64,000 bases of DNA from Planctomycetota bacterium (GTDB lineage Bacteria; Planctomycetota; Phycisphaerae; Phycisphaerales; SM1A02), in the NCBI GenBank assembly GCA_009926625.1, contig RFON01000005.1, forward strand, positions 28,117 through 92,116, written 5' to 3'. The position numbers were made by a program, and so were the translations under genes. Each line of letters begins with the position of its first letter. The first letter of the stretch is position 1. Of this stretch, positions 55,861 through 64,000 are shown one piece after another. The notes under the pieces were generated by a model. It did no database searches. It saw only the letters and a list, made by a program, of their open reading frames with translations, and was not told where the DNA came from.

Positions 55861-58020
55861 TCACGAAACATCGAGTCCGCTGAGGTAGCGCTTCAGTTCT
55901 TCGCTGAGCTGCTGCCGCCGTTGCTTCAGTGTTTCGGTGGTCTTCTCAAGTTCAGCGAGCCGATTCTCCTGCTCGTCGAACTTCGCGAGATAGCGACGGT
56001 ACAGGTCGGTTCCCTTCTCGATCGAGCCCATGTTCTGGCGGACGCGCTCCTGATCGGAGGTGATCATCTGGCGCTCTGCGGCGGCGCTCTCCAAGTCACG
56101 CTCCACGGCCACGATCGATGCACGCATCGTGGCAACCTTTCGAACCGCATCCACCACGGCCGATGACGCCTTGCCGCTGCTTGCATGCGCAAGCAGCGTC
56201 GGGAGGTCGTAGTCCGTTGCAGCCAACCGCTGACGAGTCGTGATCTCCTGTGCAACGGTCAGCGATGCGGTCTTGTCTGCCGGAATGTCGATCTCGAATC
56301 GGTAGACCTGTCCAGTCTCGGACGCCGGCTGCTTCGGCTCGACCAAATCCCACCCCAAAGACTTCGGCGATTCGACCAGCAGCGTGCGGCCGCGCATCGC
56401 ATCCTTGTTCTTGAACGCATAGGTCACCGTGCTCCGAATCTTTTGCGTCTCTTCGATATATCCGTCGACGATCCGCAGCGACACGGTGGCAGTGGAACTG
56501 TCGTTGGTGATGGCACACGCCACATCGAGATCGACGGCGTAGGCAAGCAGGCGCTTGTCGCCCGCTCCCATGAACGCAATCTGCGCGTCGCCCGCGTACG
56601 CATTGCCATCAAACACAGCGATCGGTCCAGGGATGAGCGGCTGTCCGCTCGAGTTCGAGAGTTCGATGCCCCGCATCGGATGATCGATTCCGTCCGCTGC
56701 GCTGAAGATGCTGATGCGCCTCGCCTGTACTTCGCTCGAGACGATCGGCAGCATGGCAGATTGCTGACGCGCGATCGAAACAGGATTTCGAAGCGTGTAC
56801 TGGAACGACTCGCCGACCGCACCGCCTTCCGCCTGCGCTGCTGCCGACTGCTTCCACGAGAGATCCTCGTCACCTTCGACAGCGCCGCCGAATGCGCCCG
56901 CCGCTACGTCCATCGCCATGGCGCGCGGCGCAGCTGCTGTCGTCGGAGGGGGGAATCCACCGCCTCCTCCCCCCGAACCTTCGCCCCGCCGCTTTGCTGC
57001 GACACGCAAGTCCCGCTGCGCCTCAAACGCTGCACTGTCGCCGTACACGCGCGGCGATGCACCCGCCACCATCGGCACCGGCACCTCGGGACGCTCGACA
57101 TGCATGGCTTGCGAGAGGTTCATCTCGAAACTCACGGGCTGGCTTGCCACCAAGGACAAGCGCACATCGCTCCAATCATCATCAGTGGAGTTCTCGACGA
57201 TGGCCCAGCCGAACAAGAGTGAAGATCCCTTCGCGCCATCCGCGCTCGGCAGCACCAGTCGGTAACTCGTCTTCCACACTGGCATTTCGCCCACATATGC
57301 GATGCGCACAGTGCGGCTTCCTTGCCCAGCGAAGGAGATGGCGACACTCTTGAAGCGATCGGTGGTGTGCGCGGCGAGAGCCGCGAGCGCCTTGCCAAGT
57401 TCGGCGTTCAATCCCGCATCCTGCAACTGGACGGACCCAACCGTCGTCAGGTTGACAGAACGGATTCCGCCGTCGGTCAGCACATTGATGAATGGAACGG
57501 CGATGGGTTGCTCGGAGTCACCCACAGCCTGCTGCCGAGTTTCGCTGCCGAGGATCGTTCCCGAGATGGGACCGTCATCAGCGCTCACCGTGATCCGTGA
57601 TCCACGCAATCGCCCGAGTAGGTCGGCAAGCGACGGATTCCCAGAAAGGTCGATGCCGAAACTCGCCAGTTGACGCGTCAGTGGTTCGTTGGACTCGAAC
57701 GAAACGCCCCGCAGCGCTTGCTGCTCGTCGAGGATCACCATCGACTTCAGGAGATCGTTGATGCCATCCTGCGCGAAGCGCAGCGACACCGTATCGCCCG
57801 CTGCGATCGGACCCTGGCGCTCAAACGACCCCACACCGCTGCGGTACAGCGTCACGCCCGTGATCGGCATGCGCGGCGATCCGCCTACGCCGGTGACCGT
57901 CTGCGCAGGTGCCAGCGATGCAACGCTTGCGGCGAGCAGGAGCGCAGTGCATCTCCTCGCGCGGCAGATGGCGAAAGCAGGCGATGGGCTCGATGCGTCA
58001 GGGCGTGGCGGCGTTTTCAT
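55861..58020 (-). CDS. Exported DUF4139 protein with C-terminal coiled coil
   Basis: The 719-residue protein has a signal peptide (about 20-39, ending APAQ) and an N-terminal block typical of DUF4139-type planctomycete proteins (ITGVTLYRSGVGSFERQG, INDLLKSMVILD). The middle has a Gly/Pro low-complexity loop (about 330-350) and then the beta-rich DUF4139 core. The last 90 residues form a predicted coiled coil (ERDLESAAAERQMITSDQER, LEKTTETLKQRRQQLSEELK). The ATG at 58020 has GAGGAG ten bases upstream. Function unknown; homologues include the mucoidy inhibitor MuiA family. It follows the membrane protein gene by 16 bases. Confidence 0.88.
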   Translation of the reverse strand: MKTPPRPDASSPSPAFAICRARRCTALLLAASVASLAPAQTVTGVGGSPRMPITGVTLYRSGVGSFERQGPIAAGDTVSLRFAQDGINDLLKSMVILDEQQALRGVSFESNEPLTRQLASFGIDLSGNPSLADLLGRLRGSRITVSADDGPISGTILGSETRQQAVGDSEQPIAVPFINVLTDGGIRSVNLTTVGSVQLQDAGLNAELGKALAALAAHTTDRFKSVAISFAGQGSRTVRIAYVGEMPVWKTSYRLVLPSADGAKGSSLLFGWAIVENSTDDDWSDVRLSLVASQPVSFEMNLSQAMHVERPEVPVPMVAGASPRVYGDSAAFEAQRDLRVAAKRRGEGSGGGGGGFPPPTTAAAPRAMAMDVAAGAFGGAVEGDEDLSWKQSAAAQAEGGAVGESFQYTLRNPVSIARQQSAMLPIVSSEVQARRISIFSAADGIDHPMRGIELSNSSGQPLIPGPIAVFDGNAYAGDAQIAFMGAGDKRLLAYAVDLDVACAITNDSSTATVSLRIVDGYIEETQKIRSTVTYAFKNKDAMRGRTLLVESPKSLGWDLVEPKQPASETGQVYRFEIDIPADKTASLTVAQEITTRQRLAATDYDLPTLLAHASSGKASSAVVDAVRKVATMRASIVAVERDLESAAAERQMITSDQERVRQNMGSIEKGTDLYRRYLAKFDEQENRLAELEKTTETLKQRRQQLSEELKRYLSGLDVS

Positions 58021-58036
58021 TCCAGTGTGCTCCTCA

Positions 58037-58684
58037 TCAAGTTTTCTTCCCTGCCGTCGGAAGAACGGCTTCCGCGATCGGTGCATTGCAGCAACTCTGG
58101 GGAAAGACTGCAATCCAGCCAAAGACAGCGAGCAGAAGTGGATCGACGAGCGAATCCCAGAGGTTGGTCGACTCCAGCACGCCGCAGCAATTAGCAAGCA
58201 GTCCTGCGGAAATGACCAGCGCCCAGCGCGGACACCACCGACCTGCCATCGCAGCAGCTCCAGCCACGACGGCAAGCAGCAGGAGCAGCGACTCGGGGTG
58301 CCACCCAAGCCAATAGGCATCGCGCTGCATGCGTGGGATCGGCAGCACCAACGGCCCGTAGAGCGGAAGTGCGACAAGCAAGAAAATGCCGGCGCGCCAG
58401 AAGCGCGCGGGTCGACTCGGCAGGGCGGTGGGGGCGACCACATACAAGGTGAGAATGACGAGCGATGTAATGCTCAGGTCCCCCCAAAGCCCGCGCAGAT
58501 GACCCGCGAGTGTGATGCCACCGAGCGGCGTGAACAACACAAGCAGCATCGGCAGCCAGGACTCCGGACCGAAAGGCTTCGGTGTGCTTCGAGCCCAGCG
58601 CTCGCGGGCGAAGCGACCAACCGCTCCCACCACAAGCGCCTGCCCGAAAAGTCCGATCCATGTGCTCAGTGGCCACGCGGTCAA
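58037..58684 (-). CDS. Integral membrane protein coupled to a sialidase-like gene
   Basis: The 215-residue product has about six hydrophobic helices, beginning WPLSTWIGLFGQALVVGAVG. I do not recognise the family. The start is the TTG at 58684: GGAGG at 58695-58691 lies six bases upstream and the TTG overlaps the TGA of the preceding gene (TTGA), a translational coupling. An ATG at 58732 gives 16 extra polar residues and lacks such a site. A conserved pair of a BNR sialidase-like protein with a small membrane protein exists in other bacteria, as I recall, so the two may work together. Confidence 0.8.
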   Translation of the reverse strand: MTAWPLSTWIGLFGQALVVGAVGRFARERWARSTPKPFGPESWLPMLLVLFTPLGGITLAGHLRGLWGDLSITSLVILTLYVVAPTALPSRPARFWRAGIFLLVALPLYGPLVLPIPRMQRDAYWLGWHPESLLLLLAVVAGAAAMAGRWCPRWALVISAGLLANCCGVLESTNLWDSLVDPLLLAVFGWIAVFPQSCCNAPIAEAVLPTAGKKT

Positions 58685-59853
58685 GGTCCGCCTCCGATCG
58701 CTGGAGCCATCGATCCGCCACTGCGTAACCATCCGCGACCGAATGAGCAGAGCCGAATGCCCTGACGACGCCAGGTATAGGTGAGATGGATCGAACCGTC
58801 GGACGACTCCGCCAAGCATGGGTAGGAAAACTCGCCGCTGTCGTCGTGTTCGACCACATGCGATGCCGTCCAAGATTCACCGTCGTCGGTCGAAGTGAAG
58901 AGTTGCAGCGTGCCTCGCCCGCTGCGCGTGGGATTCGCTGCCAGCAGCAGCGTCCCATCGCTGAGTCGCAGCAGTGCAATCGAGGCATCGGGGTTCTGGA
59001 TGTCAAGCGCTCGCCGCAGCAACCAAGTGGCGCCACCGTCATCGGACCGATTGACACCGATGAAGGGTGTGGATCGGCTTGCAGATCGCAGGAGCGCGAT
59101 CGCAGTGCGCGGCGAAAGCGCGGCAACGGCGGGCTGAAGCCATCCGCCCTCGTACTTCTGCATGCGTTCAGCAGACAGGACCGCACCATCGGCGCGAAGG
59201 TGCAGCCAGAGCCCGTGTTTCTCGATGAATTCGTGGTATGCGGGCAGTCCCCACGAACCGTCGGCGAGGGCAATGGGTTGTGTCCGAACGAGTGTGCTCA
59301 GGTTGAAGAACGGCGACACAACGAGGCGCCGCGCCGACACCCACGAGGCGCCGCCGTCCGCCGAAACAAGGTGATTGATCGCGCTGCCGCTCCAGCCGCC
59401 GTAGCTGACGCTGACAACATGCATGTTGACACGACCAAGCGCATCCACCCAAACAACAGGATTGCCGAGCGAACGGATGACCCGCTGCACCATCCCTTGC
59501 AGTTGCTCTCGGGTGAGTGATGTCCAGGTGGCTTCCAGTGTGCCATCTCGCAAGCGCGCCATCTCGATCGCAACATCCGACGATCCCTCGCGGGCGCCCG
59601 CAAACCAAGCCACGAGCAATCCGCCATCAGGCAGTACCGTCACGGAGGAAGCATGCGCCGAGGGCGTCGGTCGCGGCAGATCGATCGACGCAAAGCGCAC
59701 GCTGTCGGCGTTCGCCATCGCGCGCGGAGGGTTGAACGCGAAACGCACTTCACGCGGGCGCGGTGCAACGATGAACGCCGCCAGCCACGCACCCAGGAAG
59801 ATGACCACCGCCACGACGCGAAACCAGACGCGAAAGGAGATGAGCGCGCGCAT
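58681..59853 (-). CDS. Sialidase-like BNR-repeat protein
   Basis: The 390-residue protein has an N-terminal membrane anchor (about 8-30) and a six-bladed propeller domain. Asp-box motifs of sialidases are visible: SADGGASW, SDDGGATW and STDDGESW. The first block, SAHASSVTVLPDGGLLVAWFAG, is typical of the BNR_2 group. The Arg triad of true sialidases cannot be verified by eye, so another glycan-related activity is possible. The ATG at 59853 is chosen over upstream starts because these would overlap the divergent glycosyltransferase gene at 59909. It overlaps its downstream partner by four bases. Confidence 0.87.
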   Translation of the reverse strand: MRALISFRVWFRVVAVVIFLGAWLAAFIVAPRPREVRFAFNPPRAMANADSVRFASIDLPRPTPSAHASSVTVLPDGGLLVAWFAGAREGSSDVAIEMARLRDGTLEATWTSLTREQLQGMVQRVIRSLGNPVVWVDALGRVNMHVVSVSYGGWSGSAINHLVSADGGASWVSARRLVVSPFFNLSTLVRTQPIALADGSWGLPAYHEFIEKHGLWLHLRADGAVLSAERMQKYEGGWLQPAVAALSPRTAIALLRSASRSTPFIGVNRSDDGGATWLLRRALDIQNPDASIALLRLSDGTLLLAANPTRSGRGTLQLFTSTDDGESWTASHVVEHDDSGEFSYPCLAESSDGSIHLTYTWRRQGIRLCSFGRGWLRSGGSMAPAIGGGP

Positions 59854-59908
59854 GCAGACGCCCTGACGGCGGCGCGAGCGTAGCATCGCAAGCCGCAAGG
59901 ACGCGCGC

Positions 59909-61144
59909 ATGGATATCCATCTCCAACGCTTGGTGGATCGCTGGCTCGGAGTGCCGCTGTGCGGTGCACTCTCCGCGTGGCATGCTGCACAGCGAGCGCT
60001 CGGTGTGGTACCGCCGCCCGACGATCAACCGCTGCTACGGCGTGTCCTCGTCATCCTGCTGAGTGAAATGGGAAGCCTCGTGCTGGCCGAGCCGATGTTC
60101 CGTCGGCTCCGCGAACGCCATCCAGGCGTCGAGATCCATGCCATGGTGTTCCGCAAGAACAGGCCGGTGCTTGACCTGCTTCGCGTGGTGGATCCTGCGC
60201 ATGTGATCACGCTTCGCGACGGCTCGCCATCGCAGCTCGCCGGCGATCTCCTGCGGGCGATCGGCATCATGCGATCCGAACGCTTTGACGCAGTTGTCGA
60301 CTGCGAACTGTTCGCACGCAGCAGCGCGATCCTCAGCGGGCTCTCGGGTGCGCGCCACCGCGCGGGCTTTCACCGCGCAACGCAGGAGGGGCTCTACCGC
60401 GGATCATTCATGACCGCGCCAGTGCCGTACAACCCCTATCGCCACCTCTCGCATCAACTCATCGCGCTCGCCGAGGCCATCGGGACCCCGACCACGCCTC
60501 CCAGCAAGAATGCGCCTCTGAGCGAGCGCTTCGATCCGCCCGTGTTTCGCCCAGAGCCCGGCGAAGTGGAACGCGAAGTCGCGCAACTGCACCAGGCACA
60601 TCCAACATGTGAGGGGCGATCGCTCGTGTTCCTGTATCCGAGCGGCGGTCTGCTGCCGATTCGCGCGTGGCCGCTCGACTCCTACGCATCGGTCGCGCGC
60701 GCGCTTCTTGCGGATGGACACGCGATCGGCATCATCGGCATGCCGGAGGATCGCCCGCTCGCCGACGACCTCCGCCGTGCATGCGACTTCCTGCCCGGAA
60801 TCGTCAACCTCGCTGGAGAAACGCGCTCCGTCCGCCACCTGATGTGCCTGTTCCACAGGGCGAAACTGCTCATCACCAACGACGGCGGTCCCGTGCAGTT
60901 CGCAGCAATGACCCCGATCCATGCCCTCGTGATGTACGGACCTGAAACGCCGCTGCTCTACTCCAGTTGGAGCCCGCGCATGCGAGCATTCTGGCAGCCG
61001 ATCGCGTGCTCGCCCTGCGTGACCGCATACAACCACCGCAACTCGCCCTGCGACGGCGACAACCAGTGCCTCAAGCGCATCGCCCCCGATGCGGTCCTCG
61101 CCGCAGCGCGCGAAGTCCTCGCCGCGGACTCGCACGCAGCATGA
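59909..61144 (+). CDS. Glycosyltransferase family 9 protein (heptosyltransferase-like)
   Basis: The 411-residue protein matches ADP-heptose:LPS heptosyltransferase-like GT9 enzymes: VLVILLSEMGSLVLAEPMFRRLRERHP near residue 46, FDAVVDCELFARSSAILSGL near 126, LVFLYPSGGLLPIRAWPLDSY near 233, and LITNDGGPVQFAAM near 325, where the nucleotide-binding Asp-Gly-Gly-Pro lies. It probably transfers a sugar in cell envelope polysaccharide or LPS synthesis. It overlaps the GtrA-GT39 gene by four bases (ATGA). Confidence 0.9.
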   Translation: MDIHLQRLVDRWLGVPLCGALSAWHAAQRALGVVPPPDDQPLLRRVLVILLSEMGSLVLAEPMFRRLRERHPGVEIHAMVFRKNRPVLDLLRVVDPAHVITLRDGSPSQLAGDLLRAIGIMRSERFDAVVDCELFARSSAILSGLSGARHRAGFHRATQEGLYRGSFMTAPVPYNPYRHLSHQLIALAEAIGTPTTPPSKNAPLSERFDPPVFRPEPGEVEREVAQLHQAHPTCEGRSLVFLYPSGGLLPIRAWPLDSYASVARALLADGHAIGIIGMPEDRPLADDLRRACDFLPGIVNLAGETRSVRHLMCLFHRAKLLITNDGGPVQFAAMTPIHALVMYGPETPLLYSSWSPRMRAFWQPIACSPCVTAYNHRNSPCDGDNQCLKRIAPDAVLAAAREVLAADSHAA

Positions 61145-63360
61145 AGCCGCAGCATCGCAGCCCCGCGACGCGAACGCCGCTTGGCATGATCCAGTCGGTG
61201 ATCGCATGGTCGTGGCGGCAGCGCGGTCGCTTCATGCGGTTTGGCATGGTCGGTGTCTCTGGGGTCGCCATCAACCAACTTGTCATCTGGGTCTGCTTCG
61301 AGTGGCTCTACAGCGCGATAGGTGATCCATCGCTCCGCCTGAATCTGTCGATGTTCACGGGCATCGTGATCGGCATGACCAACAACTTCTGGTGGAATCG
61401 CCTCTGGACATGGCGCGACCGTGATCGCACGAGGGATGTGCCGCTCGTGCAGCAGTACATCCAATATGCCGCGGCGAACTGGGCGGGAATCTTGGTGCAG
61501 GTCGCGCTCACCAACATGCTGTCGGCGCTCGTTCCTTACCTGATCGCCAACCTCATGGGCATTGCCGTCGCGAGCCTCATCAACTTCGTGATGAACGACC
61601 TGTGGACCTATCGGCATGTGCGCATCGAGGGGATCGATCCAGAAGCGGAGCAGGTGCGCGAAGAGCGCAACGCGCTGCTCCTCGGCGGGCTCGGCATCTC
61701 ACTTGCGCTGTGCACCTACATCCACGGCATTGGATCTTTGCAGGCACCGACGAACGGTGACGAGTGGGTGTACCTGCAGATCACTCGCCTGACCGCCGCC
61801 AGCGGGCACTGGCTTCCGCTTGTCAGTGGCATGGACGAGATGCGAAACACCAAGCCGCCGCCGCTGTTCTGGCAGGGGATCCTCTCGTCCCATGGTGGCA
61901 CTTGGTGGACACTGACCGCGCTGCGGTGGCCGAGCGTCGTATGGTCGCTCGCGACGGCGGGACTTGCCGCGTTGCTGGCATGGCGCATCAGCGGTCGAAC
62001 GGCCACGGTCGCGATCACCGCAGCACTCACGCTGCTCGGCTTTCTTGGCACATTCCGCTACGGTCGACCGTTCCTCACCAACGCTCCCGAAACATTCTGG
62101 CTCTTCGGATCGGTCGCTTGGGTGACGCTCGCGCCGACGCGGGCGACGCGCGGATGGCGGCTGCCGCTGCTTGGCGTGTTCGTCGGTGTCGCGCTGCTGT
62201 TTCGTAGTTTCGCGCTTCTGGCGCCAATCCTGTTGTGGCTCGCCGTGGTGGAGTGGCGACCATTCGCTGCGCCCGCACTTCCGAGTGTGGGCGCGCGCGT
62301 TGTGCGGCTGGCGATCGCGTGCGGCACCGTCGCGATCGTCTCGCTCGGGATCTTCAGCCTCTGGTTCGCCATCGACCCAGACCCCGCGGCCGTGTGGCGC
62401 GAGTTCGTCGTTGGCGAGAATGTCGGCAAGATGGCGGGGGGTGCGGGCGATTGGATCAGCGGCTTCTTCTGGGGAGGGTTCAGTGTGTGGTCGCTCGCGG
62501 CGTCACCCTTCGTGCATGCCGGGCTCTTGGCGTTTCCGCTCTTCGGCGTGCTGGTGGAATGCTGGAAGCACCGAAGGGAACTCACCGCATCGGAGCGAAT
62601 GCTGCTGCTCTGGGTCGCAGCGATGTTCATCGTGTTCTGCCTGCCTGCGCAGCGCTCAGGTCGCTACTTGCTCGAAGCGATGCCGGCACTTGCGGTCCTG
62701 CTTGCCACGCGCGGACATCATGTGGGACGAAATGCGTTCATGCTCACCCACATCGGTGCGGTGATCGCGGTCATCCCGATCGCCTGGCTCTCGATCGTGC
62801 TCGCACGCGACCTTGGCGCACTTGCGTTCGCGTGGTGGCACTGGCCCTTGCTGCTCGCGACGGTCGCGTTTGCGCTGTGGGCGCTCTTCACGCCACGCTG
62901 GACGCGGCTTGCCGCAGCGCCATCGGCTCTGGCTGTGCTGCTCGCGCTCACCAGCTTCCTCGGCGTGTTCGATGCGCCGCTTGGTCGGTTCACCGACGCG
63001 CAGGAAGCGCAGCTCGCGGGCCAACGCATTTGGGTTCCCGAAAACTTCCGCAGCGTCGCGGAGATCCACCGCATGCTGCTGCCGAAGTCGGAGGTGATGG
63101 GATTCCCCGTTGCCGATGGCGCACCGCCTGCAGACCGCATCCGAGCAGGCGACTGGCTCAGCGTAGTTGGTGCGATCGATGCACCCATGCCTGTAAACGC
63201 CGTCGCATCACGCATCCAGATGGCGAGCCGTCACACGGGCGCGCAGATCATGGAGATGTTCCAAGGCCGCGCGCGTGAGCAGCTGTTCCTGCGCGAGTGG
63301 ATCATTCCGCTTGCGCCGCCTGAGGTTCCCGCGGCAGGCTCCGTGCCACGAGCACCATGA
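61141..63360 (+). CDS. GtrA domain fused to GT39-type membrane glycosyltransferase
   Basis: The 739-residue protein joins two membrane modules. Residues 1-165 form a GtrA-like domain with four helices (RFMRFGMVGVSGVAINQLVIW, FTGIVIGMTNNFWWNRLWTW, LMGIAVASLINFVMNDLWTY). From about 180, an ArnT/PMT-like transferase begins; its first loop carries the acidic NGDEWVYLQI motif and NTKPPPLFWQ near 240. The fusion suggests that a lipid-linked sugar flipped by GtrA is handed to the transferase. The ATG at 61141 overlaps the GT9 stop. The last 59 bases overlap the convergent transporter gene. Confidence 0.9.
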   Translation: MKPQHRSPATRTPLGMIQSVIAWSWRQRGRFMRFGMVGVSGVAINQLVIWVCFEWLYSAIGDPSLRLNLSMFTGIVIGMTNNFWWNRLWTWRDRDRTRDVPLVQQYIQYAAANWAGILVQVALTNMLSALVPYLIANLMGIAVASLINFVMNDLWTYRHVRIEGIDPEAEQVREERNALLLGGLGISLALCTYIHGIGSLQAPTNGDEWVYLQITRLTAASGHWLPLVSGMDEMRNTKPPPLFWQGILSSHGGTWWTLTALRWPSVVWSLATAGLAALLAWRISGRTATVAITAALTLLGFLGTFRYGRPFLTNAPETFWLFGSVAWVTLAPTRATRGWRLPLLGVFVGVALLFRSFALLAPILLWLAVVEWRPFAAPALPSVGARVVRLAIACGTVAIVSLGIFSLWFAIDPDPAAVWREFVVGENVGKMAGGAGDWISGFFWGGFSVWSLAASPFVHAGLLAFPLFGVLVECWKHRRELTASERMLLLWVAAMFIVFCLPAQRSGRYLLEAMPALAVLLATRGHHVGRNAFMLTHIGAVIAVIPIAWLSIVLARDLGALAFAWWHWPLLLATVAFALWALFTPRWTRLAAAPSALAVLLALTSFLGVFDAPLGRFTDAQEAQLAGQRIWVPENFRSVAEIHRMLLPKSEVMGFPVADGAPPADRIRAGDWLSVVGAIDAPMPVNAVASRIQMASRHTGAQIMEMFQGRAREQLFLREWIIPLAPPEVPAAGSVPRAP

Positions 63361-64000
63361 GCGCTGCGCCCACGAGCGCAATCAATCCGAAGGCAGCGAA
63401 GATGCCATTGTTCGGTGCCCCTGCATCGCGCAGTGCGCCGAACAACCAGTCTGCAAGGCCGCCGCAACTGATGCTCACGAAGTTCATGATGCCGTATCCC
63501 GTGGCCCGCAGATGCGGGCGCGCGATTTGCGAAAGGATCGGCATGTTGTTGCAGTCGAAGAGCCCCCATCCAAGCCCGAACACCGCAAGGAACGCCACCG
63601 CGTGCGTCAGCGTTCCAGCGTTGCCGACACCGAACAGCGCGGGCACCAACGCAACGATGCCGATGCAACTCACCCACGCACGCCCGCGGCCGCTCGTTCG
63701 GCTCCAGCGGTCTGCCATCCAGCCGCCGATCACGACACCAACAAGCATCGCGACTGTCGTGTAGAGCGTTGCGGAAACGCCCGCCATTCCCTGCCCAATC
63801 TGGAACTGCTGCTTCAGCACGGCGGGCATCCAGTCGCGAACGATCCAACCCGCCATGGCCGGCAGCGTGAAGCACGCAACAAGCAGCAGGAACGGAACGC
63901 TGCCGAGAAGTTCGCGCAGCGCCCCGCGCGTCGAGGCGCGTTGCACAACTGTCGCAGGGACGGCGCTCGCACTCGAACGCAGCAGCCACGGCAACGGCAG
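63302..64000 (-). CDS. Major facilitator superfamily transporter (N-terminus beyond window)
   Basis: Only the C-terminal 233 codons are visible; the frame continues past the right edge. The sequence shows six hydrophobic helices, with the MFS loop-type GGWMADRWSRTSGRGRAWVS between helices (typical of the helix 8-9 loop). Families with this layout transport sugars, organic acids or drugs; substrate cannot be determined. Its end overlaps the GtrA-GT39 gene by 59 bases tail to tail. Confidence 0.85.
   Translation of the reverse strand: MPLPWLLRSSASAVPATVVQRASTRGALRELLGSVPFLLLVACFTLPAMAGWIVRDWMPAVLKQQFQIGQGMAGVSATLYTTVAMLVGVVIGGWMADRWSRTSGRGRAWVSCIGIVALVPALFGVGNAGTLTHAVAFLAVFGLGWGLFDCNNMPILSQIARPHLRATGYGIMNFVSISCGGLADWLFGALRDAGAPNNGIFAAFGLIALVGAALMVLVARSLPREPQAAQAE

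Overview
The window reads as chromosomal DNA of a planctomycete, most probably class Phycisphaerae. The evidence is indirect but consistent: exported proteins ending in dockerin-like tags with a terminal Trp-Gly-x-Cys-Pro, a PEP-CTERM-like tail, a pseudopilin with a C-terminal Asp-Gly motif, DUF3179 and DUF4139 proteins, an alternative complex III plus A2-type caa3 oxidase locus, and an ABC solute-binding protein fused to its permease. The DNA is uniformly GC-rich and densely coded. I see no insertion sequence, prophage, CRISPR array, rRNA or replication origin. One tRNA gene, tRNA-Arg(TCT), is present.

Layout. 1-5329 (minus strand): a likely operon of a lipoprotein ClpP-like protease, katG, tatD and a partial tatC. 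5501-7696: a beta-lactamase-like lipoprotein and an unrelated lipoprotein. 7697-8081: a long non-coding leader with several inverted repeats. 8082-22508 (plus strand): one respiratory operon running actA-B-C-D-E-F, a small membrane protein, a SCO-type copper chaperone, coxB (with fused cytochrome c), coxA, coxC, coxD and a second subunit-III-like protein. 22517-26087: a DUF3179 protein, and heme A biogenesis genes ctaB and ctaA arranged head to head. 26038-32545: exported accessory proteins (alpha-toroid repeat protein, OprB-like porin, beta-propeller protein, small membrane protein, dockerin-tagged protein, SYLF lipoprotein).

32636-46711 is an alpha-glucan utilisation locus: a secreted branching-enzyme-like GH13 with a dockerin, an ABC importer (ATPase, permease, and a binding protein-permease fusion), an exported GH13 with a CBM48, a GH77 glucanotransferase and an alpha-glucan phosphorylase. 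The plausible flow is outer cleavage or debranching, import of maltodextrins, intracellular disproportionation and phosphorolysis. An exported ClpP/NfeD-fold protein that appears to lack its serine sits inside this locus.

46747-49608 (minus): a Cys/His-rich exported protein, a pseudopilin and two paralogous exported proteins that carry different C-terminal tags. 49851-53510: a lipoprotein, adenine deaminase and a thioredoxin-fold lipoprotein without catalytic cysteines. 53641-54257: tRNA-Arg and a chagasin-like (I42) inhibitor. 54305-64000: cell-surface genes (two GT39-type membrane glycosyltransferases, one fused to GtrA, and a GT9), a DUF4139 protein, a sialidase-like protein with a coupled membrane protein, and a partial MFS transporter.

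Protein family names come from motif recognition by eye. No database search was run.
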